Assembly: GCA_959347315.1 (NCBI GenBank)
Contig: OY365806.1
Span: 57,923,655 to 57,987,654, forward strand
Direction: 5' to 3'
Length of the DNA stretch: 64,000 bases
Origin: Bimastos eiseni
Taxonomy: Eukaryota > Annelida > Clitellata > Crassiclitellata > Lumbricidae
The first letter of the stretch is position 1. Every line of letters begins with the position of its first letter. Of this stretch, positions 20,925 through 31,689 are shown in pieces. The position numbers and the translations under genes were made by a program. Below the pieces are notes generated by a model. The model was not told the DNA's origin and did not search any database. It worked only from the letters and a program-made list of their open reading frames with translations.

Positions 20925-22060
20925 TGACCTTTGATCTTGAGAAGCTTCTTCGGGGTCACCAAAACTCCTGCACACAACGCGTTGCCGTGTGCCAACCGTG
21001 CACCTCAGCCTAGAGGTATGTGAGTCTCTCATACACAGGGGTCTCGAGTTGATTCTGAGCTGAACGTTGCCATCACCGAGCTACAATGGACGCAGGCAGC
21101 TCTTCCCATTAAAATTGGTGGACTTGGTATCCGTAGGGTGTCATCGCTGGCACTTCCTGCCTTTTTGGCTTCAGCCGCTGGTACCCTCCCTCTCCCGTGC
21201 TGCATTCTGTCGGAAGCGCACATTCCAGAAGACGAACGATACGGGGTCATGCTAAAAACAAACAGGTGTCACAAACCTCGACAGCTTTCAAAATTATATC
21301 CAAGCCCAATGGGATAAACCTCTACTCAAGGTGACGGCGATGGAGCTAAGCAACTCACTTGCCGATGGCTACGATCAAGCTCGGCACCGCATGCAGGCGC
21401 ATGGCTCTGTGCACGCTTCACCGAAAACATCATGTGGCCTGAGACTGGACGATAAGGCCACGAGAGTAGCCATCGGCCTGCGCCTCGGAACAGTTCATGG
21501 TGAGCCCCACACCTGTGCGTGTGGCACCCTGGTCACTGCCAGAAGATCTCACGGCCTATCGTGCACCTTGGGTTATGGTCGAATGGCCCCAACACAGCAT
21601 CCTTAACGACCTGATCTACCGTGGTCTCTCGAAGGCAGGTTTTCCGGCTATTAAAGAACGCCGGGCTTGCTCCGTTCGGACGGAAAGTGGCCAGAGGGTC
21701 TAACCTTGATCCCATGGCAAGTCGGTCGCAGCCTCGCATGGGATGCCACTGTGACCAACACCCTGGCTACGTCATACTTACCAGCAACGTCAGCAACAGT
21801 AGGTGCGGGGGCCGATATAGCAGCATCACTTAAGGAGACACAATACAGCACACTACTTGAGTCACACAAATTTATTCCTCTGGCCTTTGAAATCTTGGGG
21901 ACCATAAATAACAGTGGCCGTATCTTTGTAACAGACCTGGGCACAACCTGACTCGTATATCCGGAGACAGCTCTCGATTATCATCCAGCGCTTAAATGCA
22001 GCCGCGCTTCGCGGTCTTAATGCCGGAACCGGATAACCCAATTTCTCAGTCTCCGGACAA
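20925..22060 (+). pseudogene. LINE C-terminal ORF with putative restriction-like nuclease (decayed copy)
   Basis: Several short frames align in order with the intact ORF at 47973-49241: SPKLLHTTRCRVPTVHLSLE, then ALPIKIGGLGIR and LALPAFLASAA, then CGLRLDDKATRVAIGLRLGT with a cysteine/histidine cluster (CACGTLVTARRSHGLSC), then GLTLIPWQVGRSLAWDATV. At least three frameshifts separate them. The PD of the predicted nuclease motif is PE here. It is followed by an (ATT)n tract at 22100-22200, as after other copies. Confidence 0.7.
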
Positions 22061-22089
22061 TTTTTTATCACCTGAGGGATCAGAACTAC

Positions 22090-22156
22090 CTCGGGAAAAA
22101 CTATTATAAATATTATTATTATTAATAATAATATTATTATTATTGCTATAATTGTA

Positions 22157-22200
<44 letters not shown>
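22090..22200 (+). repeat. (ATT)n microsatellite at LINE 3' end
   Basis: ATT/ATA trinucleotide array. The gypsy solo LTR at 22201 is inserted in it. Confidence 0.85.
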
Positions 22201-22201
<1 letters not shown>

Positions 22202-22958
22202 GTAACGGAACGGGGCCTATTCGACAGTGACCAGGATGACGATTTGCAGTCCCCGTCCGATAAGGGGGTTGTTCGAGTTACAGTCCGCTGAGTAAGTAAG
22301 GCTTCAGTGGTGTGCTGAAGACTAACCATTTAAGATTTGAATAGCTCCCTTCTGGGTGACGCCTGGAATAAGACACACTTATACGGTAATCCTCTTGGTA
22401 ACGCAAGAATAAGACGATGTTCCTCGATGATCTTCTTTTAATGTACAACGGATAACAATACTTCTGTACTCGTAGCGCCTATTCGGAAACAGGCCGTATC
22501 TCACTCCCTCAATACGCCCAACGTCGATAACTAACGAATAACTGCAGCGCTACGTCAATGGCTGACGGCGACTTTCGCAAATCTACAACGACTATATCCA
22601 CAACGACTATCGCAAGCCACGACGATGATTCGTGCTTCATAGGAGCCGAGACTGCAAGGCCGAAGCTGAATCTACAAGACTCCCCGATGACGATCTCCAG
22701 ACGACGACGACTCGATTGCGATCTTCTAGGCGACTCTTCGACTGACTATATCGATCCCTTTTATACTAACTTGCTGTAGATAGTAGATGATACACAGTAA
22801 ATAGGAGACAGTAGATAGCAGATAGACTACAGTATATAGCAGATAAGCGTATACAGCAGGTAGATACTACACTAGAAAGAACACAGTAGACAGGTGTACA
22901 CAACAGGCAGACACTACAGCAGGCAGACACTGGATAAGCGTAAACCTAAACCGTTACA
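22201..22958 (-). repeat. Solo LTR of the gypsy family
   Basis: 758 bp, minus strand, with perfect terminal inverted octamers tgtaacgg/ccgttaca and a 4-bp flanking repeat ttat on both sides (22197-22200 and 22959-22962). It aligns throughout with the 3' LTR at 5494-6285, including the CTACTGT repeat tract and TATA box. No internal domain is next to it, so it likely formed by LTR-LTR recombination. Confidence 0.9.
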
Positions 22959-22962
22959 TTAT

Positions 22963-23370
22963 TTTTATTATTATATCATGCTCCCCATCCATCGTGCACA
23001 CTCGAGTCTTACACTAAAAACTAAAACGCTAATGTTAACCTTTTCAATAGATCGATCCTGCTCAGACCATGTTTTATAATGGGCTATGGTCCTCGACCTA
23101 TAATTATAATCGACGCTGATTAGCAGATGGGTTCAACCCTCTCCAGAGTTCTTGATCTGGACCTCAGGAAGCCGGACTATAGAACCTCCATTGGACTATG
23201 GTTTGCATGCATCTGACCTCTATTGGCGCAATAGATGGGCTACTTGGGTTAACAGTAAGCCTAATATAGGCCTAAGGCCTATAATTATATCGATCATGAT
23301 GTTCGGTAATTGTTCTGAAAGCGATCGACTAAAATTTAATTTCCTACAAGCAAATACAGGACATCGACGC
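22963..23370. other. Sequence partly duplicated at 33.06 kb
   Basis: The part from about 23285 (tgatgttcggtaattgttct) to 23370 recurs at 33080-33150. No gene seen. Confidence 0.6.
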
Positions 23371-24429
23371 CATCGTGTTGTGCAAAAGTCTTGCATCAAC
23401 AACATTCCTTACCGTTTTTCAGCCGTCCTGTGCTGATATCATTCTGCCTTAGAGCCAATTATAATTATTGCTATTTAATGCTGCAACGGGCATTTATCCT
23501 TACAAATCAACATCTCAAGGTAGATTTCCACCAATATATACATCATTATATATATATCATTATATATATATTTATAATATATATATAATTATTATTTATG
23601 GTCGGATAACATGATCTTGCCTTAGAAACCTCATAGAAATGATGAATTGTGCGTGAAAGTTGGCGTCGCATGAACTCATGCGTGAGTGGAGGTTTAAGTG
23701 CAAAGTTGTTGCCAGCTTATTAGAAGTGCGTCTCCGTTGTCTGAAGTTTGGTCTGAGGGGCTGCAAGGCAGCACGCAGGAAGCAGCAGCTGATGACTGAT
23801 ATCCAGAGGAACAAATGATTCCAGTGGGCATTGTAGTATGCCAACTTGAGTTGTACGATCTGGGAGAAGGTGTTAGTCAGAGATAAAGGCACTTTCTGCC
23901 TCTTTCGCAACCAGGCCCAGTGGCCCATACATATGCGAGGAGGTTTCATGGAGAAGAAATCAAGCTGCATGCAGTGCCTGAATTTGGCGCAGGCAGGTCC
24001 TCTCAATGCCCACATGCTGCAGACAAGTTGTAAAGACTGGTCCAAATACTGATCCATTAGTGAAACAATAAAAAAAACGGAAGGTGCAAGACTTTTCAAG
24101 GCCGCTGCAAGATAAAAAGGATTACGATCGTAAATGTTCACTATTTCATGTCCGAACATTGCACTAAGCACAGTTAATCTCGATCCAACTTTCACTCACA
24201 CATCGTCATTTCTATGAGGTTTCTATAGGAGGATCATATTATCCCATCGTAAATAATAATGACATTGGAAAAAATCTGTCTTCAGATTTTGATTTGAAAA
24301 GCTAAATGCCACCATTTTAACATAAAAAGGAATAATTGTATTGGCCCTTAGACAGAATAGAGATTACAGGACTGGATGGCTGAAAAGCGACATAGAATTT
24401 GAGCGATGCAAGACTTTTGCACACCACTG
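23371..24429 (+). mobile_element. Tc1-type DNA transposon relic
   Basis: The right end reads, inverted, cagtggtgtgcaaaagtctt; the left end carries the same tgtgcaaaagtcttgcatc motif at 23380-23398. TA follows the right end (24430-24431). A broken Tc1 transposase lies inside. The flanks join up in the duplicate at 33.15-33.18 kb, which lacks the element. A second inverted pair of about 60 bp (23600-23662 and 24188-24252) sits inside. Confidence 0.8.
23680..24052 (+). pseudogene. Tc1-type transposase, broken
   Basis: One plus-strand phase reads LKFGLRGCKAARRKQQLMTD, then FQWA after a stop, then IWEKVLVRDKGTFCLFRNQ. This matches the middle of Tc1-family transposases, where the VLVSDE-like segment carries the first catalytic aspartate of DDE. 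Two in-frame stops are present near 23815-23830 and a final stop at 24050; the remaining catalytic part is missing or unreadable. Function is lost. Confidence 0.75.
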
Positions 24430-24736
24430 TATGAAAATTGATGCAAGGTATCCTCCAGTCTAAGCGTGTAGGTTACAAATATCTCTGGGCATATGCGGAC
24501 ACTTTTTTGCTGAGTCCTATAGGCCTATCAGACCCTAGCTCAAATGGGCCTACCTCTGGAACCCCTAAGATCTAAAATGCTAGAATGTCCAAGTATTAGG
24601 AAAATCAGAATAATAAATGCTAACGCTTAAAATCAATAGCCTAAGAAGGTCTAACATTTTGTAAAAGCCCAAGAATATGAAAATTAAGCCCCCAGCCTAG
24701 GAAGAACAACAAAGATAAGCTTCATCCTTTTAAACT

Positions 24737-24742
24737 TTTATT
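24737..24742 (-). terminator. Poly(A) signal of gene copy A
   Basis: AATAAA follows gtctattgttcgatc, a string conserved at the 3' ends of copy B (AATAAA at 40623-40628) and copy C (signal degraded near 50135-50150). Confidence 0.55.
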
Positions 24743-24920
24743 GATCGAACAATAGACTTCATGAATCGGTGTAAATTAAACTCGCAGTCGCTTGGGTCTT
24801 TTCCTTTCAGCTATATCCTAATCAGTCAAGTGAATGATGAACGGACGAATTATGGACGGACGAATGATGGACAGACGGACAAATGGAGGAAGGAAGGGAT
24901 GGAGGTCCGACCGATGGCGT

Positions 24921-25136
24921 CTAGTGGCGACGTCGTCCTCGTCCTCGGCGTCTGTGGGTCACTCGGACGCGGATGCGGATGTTGTGGCGGCGGCTTCCTC
25001 TCCTGCCTCTTCTGCGTCTGCGACGCGATGAGGTCGATCCCTCGTCATCGTCGTCGTCTGTCTCTGATATTTTCGTCAGGTTCGATCGGACACTGTTGGA
25101 CCGAGCGCTACGAGACCTTGCTCGTCGCTCTCTCTC
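24921..25136 (-). CDS. Gene copy A, exon 2 (Arg/Ser-rich, poly-Asp, poly-Arg)
   Basis: Starting after the acceptor at 25138-25137, phase 0 gives 71 residues and a TAG at 24923-24921. Order: RERRARSRSARSNS (RS block), TDDDDDEG (acidic), then RRRRRRGRRGSRRH and a final RRRGRGRRRH. With exon 1 the product is 86 residues, acidic at the N-terminus and very basic at the C-terminus, without signal peptide or membrane segment. Such composition is seen in RS-type RNA-binding and protamine-like chromatin proteins, but there is no domain to name; function is unknown. Low-complexity codon repeats could also make a spurious frame, though the same phase opens exon 2 in B and C. Confidence 0.55.
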   Translation of the reverse strand, partial: ERERRARSRSARSNSVRSNLTKISETDDDDDEGSTSSRRRRRRGRRGSRRHNIRIRVRVTHRRRGRGRRRH

Positions 25137-25586
25137 CTGCAGAAGCGATAACAATATATAACCCTTCCCTATAAGAGAACGTATTAGGGTAGACCTAACA
25201 ACTTCCAATCAAGCTTAAATCACCACCGAAAGTATGCGTCTACCTTTTCTGCTGGTGAAATATTTCCAAGATCTTATTTCGAGCAACGCAATCAAATTTA
25301 AAACGTAATTAAAATTGATGTAATCCAAAATTCATTACAAAAGGAGAAGAGTTCTTTAATTTTTAAGTTTATTTTCTAGCTCAGAACAGACCGCATTATG
25401 ATTACAAGTGTAGCATGAAAGTACATGTATGATGACAAGTTATCGACCGGTATATAACTTCCATTTTTTTAAAATTGATTGACTGTAGTCTATGACCCTG
25501 TTCTCTTGTGTTCCTTAGGTTTGACCTTATTCTGGTCGAAGAGATAGTTCTCTCCGGCCAGAATAACTGCGTCTTGTCAAACTTAC

Positions 25587-25631
25587 CAGTTCCAGTTGCT
25601 CGTCATGATCTAGATCTTCTCCTGCATCCAT
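25587..25631 (-). CDS. Gene copy A, exon 1 (acidic start)
   Basis: ATG at 25631-25629 begins 15 codons, MDAGEDLDHDEQLEL, ending in phase 0 at a consensus splice donor GTAAGT (25586-25581). Copy B has a matching start MADYEDLK and copy C MEDYY before expansion of a repeat. The exon follows the shared promoter block and a purine-rich 5' UTR, which is why this ATG was chosen. Confidence 0.55.
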
Positions 25632-25679
25632 CGATCTTGTTGTTAATCTTCCTGACGAGAGGGGAGAACTAAGGGACCC

Positions 25680-25750
25680 AGCGACTATGCCGCTTATTTA
25701 CGCACGAATAGAAACCGCCAGTAGACAATCAGAGAGCAGCTCCTTATAAC
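25680..25750 (-). promoter_or_regulatory. Promoter-like block of gene copy A
   Basis: Minus strand: gctctctgattgtctactgg (inverted CCAAT-type box), then gcgtaaataagcgg (TATA-like) and ctgggtccc. The same order is found before copies B and C, where it reads gctctgattggctac and aataaaaagcgg followed by tgggtcc.gtcttggcctca. Conservation across three loci supports a promoter or 5' end. Confidence 0.5.
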
Positions 25751-25879
25751 ATAATACGTAACCTTGGCAACAGAAATCCAACATCTCAGGCTAATTGTTT
25801 TGTCTGTCTAAACAGACCTTGGTCTAACCAATTCAAAGGGCGTTTTTATTCAAAGGCGGTAGGAAAATTAGAGGGGAAA

Positions 25880-26140
25880 TAATAGGCTGGCTTACTCGAT
25901 TGTGCTTAATTTCCAATCAGATCAATTCTTTGTTATTAATCACAGGCTGTGTATACGCTATATCTTATTAGAACACAGATAAGGTCGACCCAGATTAAAG
26001 GCTTTTACGCAACAATATGTGCAATATTTTGTATATGCGAGTGCTGTGAGAGATGGGGGATTGGGTGATTTGGTATCCGCAGGGTTGACGCGTTTGTTTC
26101 TTCTGCCTGTTTGGCCTTGGACTGCAATCCGCAGTCATCT
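25880..26140 (+). repeat. Segmental duplicate of 29738-30020
   Basis: Shared landmarks include actcgattgtgcttaatttc, caggctgtgtatacgctat, gtcgacccagattaaag and actgcaatccgcagtcatct. The duplicated piece includes LINE sequence. Confidence 0.85.
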
Positions 26141-26366
26141 CAAAGGAAATGACGGCCTCTGGAAAGACTCTGCTGGTCACTGGGAGGAGCTGTTGGAGCT
26201 TGATAGGAACTCTATGCCAGAACCGGCGAGGAGCCCGGACCGTTACCGTCAAGCACAGTGCTTGTGGGACCGTCCCCTCATTGAGATGGATCAAGCGGAG
26301 ATCCGCCACCAAGCTGATAGTCCCCATACGGCTTATTGGCTGGCCGCAATGCTAATACCCTCGTGA
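26019..26366 (+). pseudogene. LINE C-terminal ORF fragment (restriction-like nuclease type)
   Basis: The translation contains VRDGGLG followed by a block with similarity in pattern to the 'GGLG-IR...LPAFLASA' region of the ORF at 47973-49241. In the neighbouring phase GIRRVDAFVSSACLALDC is the better match. The downstream WEELLEL..NSMPEPARSPDRYRQAQCLWD part fits the spacer before the Cys/His cluster. Frames are mixed, no nuclease part remains, and the duplicate at 29.88-30.03 kb is even shorter. Confidence 0.5.
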
Positions 26367-26373
26367 GGCCGAT

Positions 26374-26485
26374 TCTAGGAAATTTCTCCCCCACGGTCAA
26401 TTGCCCCGGTCATTTGCCCCCAGTGAATAGCCCCAGTCAATTTCATCCCGATCAATTGACCCCCAGTGAATTGTCCCTCGTCAAT
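26374..26485. repeat. Repeat of 'tcaattg..cccc' monomers (foldback-type end)
   Basis: Six or seven imperfect 14-16 bp units such as ggtcaattgccccggtcat and gatcaattgacccccag. The same kind of monomer forms the inverted ends of the element at 53054-53626, so this is probably an orphan arm. Confidence 0.55.
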
Positions 26486-27060
26486 AAACGTGTGAGAGGT
26501 TAATAAATGTTAAACTTTTCATTTATTACAAATTTAATTTCAATTATATCGTAAAAGTAGCAGACAAATGGTGCATTGAATTAATATACAACGCATAAGA
26601 ATTCTAGAGCTGTATTATTCTATATGCTTTTTAATTACTACCAACTAAGCATATGGACAATGCTACGCACCGTCACATACCACGTCAGACAACAACCTTG
26701 AGATATTTTGACGATTGCAGACGCCAAGTCTTCTTAGCGAAGTCTTTATTTCTAGACAAAGCCAAACAATTTCATGGATGCTTTCGGCTGCGAAAAGAGA
26801 CTAAATGTCTACTCTCCTTAATCTTCTGGATACCCTATTTAGACCTCAGATAAGTCAGAAGTTTGATTTCGTTCCTTTTTATGAAAAGTTTTCATTCTTC
26901 TTTTTCTCGGCAAGTGTTCGTGATCTGGATACAAGCCTAGATATATTCTCTTACTTTTCTCGAACACATCGCTGATTTCGCACCCGGGTCATTCATCATT
27001 CTGTCTTCTCCTCCACCTTCATTACCTTTGTTCACACTTTAATGTGTTCTTAAACTGACT
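26486..27060. other. Anonymous sequence
   Basis: No gene or repeat recognised. Confidence 0.45.
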
Positions 27061-27069
27061 ACTACAATT

Positions 27070-27220
27070 TCAGTCTTATTGGACTCCCAAAGGTTCGTCT
27101 CCTCTTCAATCAGTACTCAAGAAAGCTGCTAGACTGATAGCTCGCTTTCCTCGGTTCTCTCTCATCTTTGCCATTATATTTCGTGAACTTCACTGGCTAT
27201 CTCTCTCTCTCTTTCTCTTG

Positions 27221-27272
<52 letters not shown>

Positions 27273-27645
27273 TTGTCTCACTCTCCATTCTCGCTTACTA
27301 TTTAAAATTCTCATTCTAATCCTCTAGGTTCAGCGTGTCTTGCTACCAGATACCTGTATGCTTGATGTAATTCAGTTTCCTTCCTCCGTCCACTTCTCTC
27401 GTTCAATAGACTTGACCTCTTGGTTCCTCGTACTTTAACTGCTATGGCTCACTCTCGATCCTTTGCTTCAATTCGTCCCTGTCTCTGGAACGTGCTTTCT
27501 CCTATTTGCTGTCAAATTCTATCTGGCAGTCTCTCGTGCTCTTTCGTTTTCTCTAAACCTGCTTCTTTTCGTTGGGCCTCACGGATAGCAACGCTTCTGT
27601 ACGGGTCACCCCACCAGAGGCGTCTTACAAATTCTTAAATACAAT
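27070..27645 (+). pseudogene. CR1/Jockey-like LINE ORF2 C-terminal fragment
   Basis: Plus-strand phases read LKKAARLIARFPRFS and FRELHWL, then after a (CT)n(AT)n tract at 27200-27272, VPRTLTAMAHSRSFASIRPCLWN with the closing 'FAS..P.LWN.L' signature of CR1-like ORF2. Several stops and the microsatellite break it. It is a different subfamily from 19.7 kb and 12.5 kb. Confidence 0.65.
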
Positions 27646-29660
27646 AAAGTACACTACAAGACAAAAGGAGCAACTTTGCAGAGCAGCGGGACAAAGGAGA
27701 ACAAGTGTTCGTCATAATTCGTGCCAAATTCGGATTATATATTTTATGGCCAAAGTCAGAAGACCTAAATCGGTGATCATTCCTAACTCAGTAATTATTA
27801 TGTTTTCAAAGAAATTTCGGTGCAACGGAATTAGTCTTTACACCTGAATAGCAGCCGATGGGTGTCAACTATTTATCACCGGAAGCAGTAGAATTACAAT
27901 ATTATATGTGTAAAAAGACGATCTTTCTTATAATTGCTTAATCGTGTCAACAATACAAGACACGACATGGCGACACTGCAAGGTGCCAATCTGTCATACG
28001 GTTCCTGTTGCCAAGTCAACCCAGCAAATGGAGTGGCTGAGTCGATAATTGGAAGACGAACGAAGGATTTGAACCCGCATCCAATCTGATCTTCTGCTTT
28101 CGTGCCGGGATTCTACCGTACACCTAGACACCTATGTCGAAATGATTCGACGATCGAGGCGCCAGGTGGAGGAGGTCTACGTAGGACATCACTTAAATTG
28201 ATAGTGTTTGCATTTGTCAAGTGTCGGTAGATTGTTTGAGACACGATCGATTACTGGCAATTGAGAATAACCCAAATACCCGCGTCGTTTGTCCTCTTCC
28301 GAGACCAAAACACTCGGTTAGAGAGGACGTACAGCACATGGCATTTGAATGAATGGGTTTTATGCAGTCATAGGCCTATTATTACGCTATGGCGATTTGC
28401 AAGTAGGATACCTTGTTAACGCTCAAAATCATTGGAAAAAATCTTCAAACGAGCCTACTCTACTTTCTATAGAAAATTGAAGTGAAATACTGAAATATTC
28501 TGTAATTGATCAAATAATTAACGAAGTCATTTTGCTGAAAGATGCTCTTTACTATGCAAGAATCGATTGTTTAATCTGACGAAATCGGTCAAAGCAAATA
28601 AACGATATTGTTAAAGAAACGTAACAAAGATTGCAGTCACTGTTTCACGACAACCATTGTAGACGGAATATAATAAATTCTTAATGTGAAGTAAACAAAT
28701 CCATAATGATAGGCCTATTTATTCATCTAAGTGATGACGTGTCAGCATAAAAGCATCCTATCTGGGTGCTTGACTTTCCAGAACTTTCCAGAGAATTCTT
28801 AAGCTTCTATAGGTCAGGGAGACAAACAAAGTTGAATAGCTCAGTAATTGTTTGAAAGCAAATTTTGTCTTGTTTGCTAGTGTAGGCTATATTTGAGCAC
28901 CCGAGATTCAGAGAATTTACAAAGAAATGGAATCACTCCTGTTATCGCAATTGCTCGTTCAATAATTTTCGTCATTGATTGTCTTTCTAACTGCTCTGAC
29001 ATGCTCCAAGTTCCAAACAAGACACTATTGCGGTTGTTCTGGTAAGTGTTTTTATTTATCCTCAACGACACCAACCTAGGCAGCTTCATCTTTGGACTAG
29101 GACATTGGACACTGGACACTGGACATTCATATCGCCAGGGATCGGAGACACGTTCGTCGCCCGCTGTGCCATGATAGACCGCAAGCAAAATAAAACCTGC
29201 GAGCAAGACCCCACCCATTTGATCTCCCCGATAGGGACAAAAAGAACTTTATACCCAGAATACTCTACAAAGATATCTATTAGACACCCTCGTGTTCTCT
29301 AAGCGTCCACGGTTTCAACATACTGAACTCTTCATGAATTTAGGCCTAATAAACTCGATGACTGAGTGGCTGTTTTTGATTGCTCTGTAATTATTAATTT
29401 GTAATGTCGCTGCTTTATGACAGCGATGATTCTTTCTAATAAACGAAAATAGGTTATATATAAATCTATATAGCTATTTGTTTATATTTATTTGTCCATA
29501 TATTTTCTTGTTAGGTTATATGTTTGCTTATCTATTTCTATATCACTTTATCTGATAATTTAGTTATCCAATTATTTAACTGTTGATTTATCTATTTCTT
29601 TTTCCATTTTCAGCCATTATCTTTTCGTTCTTCCATCTTCGAATCTCTCTTGCCAACATA
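27646..29660. other. Anonymous sequence
   Basis: Apart from a tRNA-like segment near 28.1 kb and a short (ggacact)n run at 29103-29126, nothing recognised. Confidence 0.45.
28061..28140 (-). repeat. tRNA-like (possible SINE head)
   Basis: Minus strand has a perfect B-box-like ggttcaaatcc (28067-28077) with a weak A-box-like 'taggtgtacggtagaat' about 50 bases before it. No clear acceptor stem, so a SINE head or tRNA relic is more likely than an active tRNA gene. Confidence 0.35.
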
Positions 29661-29663
29661 ATG

Positions 29664-31190
29664 TTGTAGCCGTTCGTTGTTCTAAACTTCTAGTGACCCG
29701 GAAGCCTGAGACAGTGTATCGTGGAAAATTTTATTGGCTAGAATACTCGATTGTGCTTAATTTCCTGTTAGACTAATAATTCCTTGTTATCAATCTCAGG
29801 CTGTGTATACGCTATAATATCTTATTTAGAACACAAATAAAGTCGACCCAGATTAAAGAATTTTTCTCAACAATATGTGCAGTGTTTGTCTATGTGAGAG
29901 CAGTAACAGATGGGGGATTTGGTGACTTGGTATCCGTAGGGTTGACGCGTTTGCTTCTGCTGCTTATATGACCTTGGACTGCAATCCGCAGTCATCTCAA
30001 AGGTAGTGACGGCCTCTGGAAAGGCTCTGAGGATTCAGGAGCAGACAGAAAAACTTGGTGTTTCGTTCACACACGCTGTATCGAGGTACCACCACAGTTG
30101 TATGGTCTCGAGACAGTGTCTCGGTCTCGAGGCAGTGTCTCGGTCTCGAGACGCCTCGAGACAGTTTTTTAGTGTCTCGGTTTCGGAAGCCTGCTGTCTC
30201 GGTTTCGGTCCCGGTCTCGAGGTAGTGTCTCGAATGTTTAGAAACTGTCTTGAAGTGAAAATTTTGCGGCAATATAAAAACTATTCTCAGGAATTGGTAC
30301 TATACACATTGCAAGTTGATACTATGTATATATTACAAATTGAAATTACAAATGAACCTTATTCCCGAAAACTGAAACATTAGTATTTTACATCATTTTT
30401 TCATCAAGGATCACTTGTCTTTTACTGTCTCGTACTGTCTTGAGCCTAGTGTCTCGGTCTCGTCTTGGTCTTGAAGTTTCAAATCTTGCATACATCACTG
30501 AGTAACACTTACCGCTTGAACATGTATCGCTCATTCTATACCGATAAGTACGCCAAATACATCATTACAGACTAAATTATCTTCCATGCCGTCCGTGCAG
30601 AATCATAGACCGCCATCCTCTCTTTGAACTGCAGATTGTTCTAATCTGTGATCAACTGATCATTTTTATTAATCTATTCGACACTTTAAAGTAATATTAG
30701 CGAACTTTTAAAACCTATTTCATTTATATTCTTGTATTGAAAGTTTGGAAGAGACAAAAAGACAAAGGCCATTTAGTCAACAACATACCGAACCTCAACA
30801 TTACAAGTAATGGAAATGTGCGGTATGCCCCTACTTTTTGATTGATTTGTTGTTTTAAGTCAATCCGCAGTCAATAAACTTCGGGTAAGTATAGTTACAG
30901 AAGTAATCGTCTTTTATTAAGTTTAACCGACCGCAATAACGCGGTTCTTGTCTGTGATCGGTTAGGACATAATCAAAATTGATCAGCACACACAATGAGG
31001 TATTATGCAGCAAATGACGTCATAGTAAATAACAACCCTAAACTAATAATTACCTAATACGTATGTCAGGCTGTCAATCTGTCTGTCTGTCTGATCTAAA
31101 TATACTATACTATGACCATACTCTCCCATACCATTACATAATTAATGTGCAATCTTTATGATATTAATAAATCGGAATTAGTTGTGTCGC
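29664..31190 (+). repeat. Segmental duplication, copy 1 (partner 33860-34590)
   Basis: Shares gccgttcgttgttctaaact, aggattcaggagcagacaga, cgaacttttaaaacctattt, agtcaatccgcagtc and 'gatcagcacacacaatgagg' with 33860-34590. Copy 1 additionally contains the 25.88-kb-type LINE segment and a 408-bp hAT-like element (30093-30500). Confidence 0.85.
30093..30500. mobile_element. hAT-like element made of 'tctcggtctcgag' repeats
   Basis: The left end cacagttgtatgg and the inverted right end cagtgatgtatg match at 9 of 12 bases. The flanks ggtaccac (30085-30092) and agtaacac (30501-30508) agree at 6 of 8. The partner duplication at about 34070 has a single uninterrupted site (ctgggtaacagcttg). Both arms consist of tctcggtctcgag-type repeats; 15118-15175 holds a small relative. 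Confidence 0.65.
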
Positions 31191-31388
31191 ATAATTTGAG
31201 TTCAATCAAATTATATTGAACTATAGTTTTGTTTTAGACTTTTTTATTTATTTATGGCTGGATTGTTATGTTCCAACCATTCTTCTATTTCTATTACCTC
31301 TTTTGTTCTAACTTCTAACTACTTAGCCAGTAAACAAACGAACTCTGTGCTTCCTCTGTGATATGTGGCCTATATATAACGCGACGAC

Positions 31389-31680
31389 CAGGGGTGTCAC
31401 AAGCGGGTGCAGGGGCACCGGCCCCCTTCCAGTTTCAAAATTGTGGGGCCAAGCCCCCAGTTTTAGTGCTCAGTGCCACCCATATGCCCCCCAAATCAGT
31501 TCTTTTTTATGTTTCTCCAATGGCTTTTTAAGATGACTTTTGTTAAGATAATTTGTGCTCCCCCAATCTTTCAAATTTCTGGGGGCAACAATTTCAAAAA
31601 TGGGGGGGGGGAAATTTCTGGCTCTTTGCTAATTATTTTTTAATCTTGGCCCCACTTTTCAAGACCTTGTTACACCTCTG
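31389..31680. mobile_element. GC-rich-ended MITE (copy 2)
   Basis: Same family as 14703-14981: ends caggggtgtcacaag and, inverted, cagaggtgtaacaagg. The flanks gcgacgac (31381-31388) and gcgccaac (31681-31688) match at 6 of 8. Confidence 0.85.
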
Positions 31681-31689
31681 GCGCCAACG

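Larger units (their letters stand above)
24737..25800 (-). other. Gene copy A of a small two-exon RS/Arg-rich family
   Basis: On the minus strand the order is: promoter block, ATG and 15-codon exon 1 (25587-25631), a perfect GTAAGT donor, a 450-bp intron with a CTGCAG acceptor, 71-codon exon 2 (24921-25136), and a 3' UTR ending in AATAAA at 24737-24742. The two exons join in phase. Copies B (39.61-40.63 kb) and C (47.32-50.16 kb) have the same order of parts. I do not recognise the family. A is the most intact copy. Confidence 0.6.

Noticed and set aside
21862..22329. 155-residue minus-strand frame with poly-isoleucine
   Set aside because: Antisense to a LINE remnant and through an (ATT)n tract and the solo LTR.
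23596..24195. 199-residue minus-strand frame
   Set aside because: Antisense to the broken Tc1 transposase, whose plus-strand signature is clear; the long antisense frame is a shadow.
26019..26366. Cellular gene on plus strand
   Set aside because: The GGLG and WEELLEL parts fit the LINE C-terminal ORF pattern, and the start of the block is duplicated at 29.8 kb.
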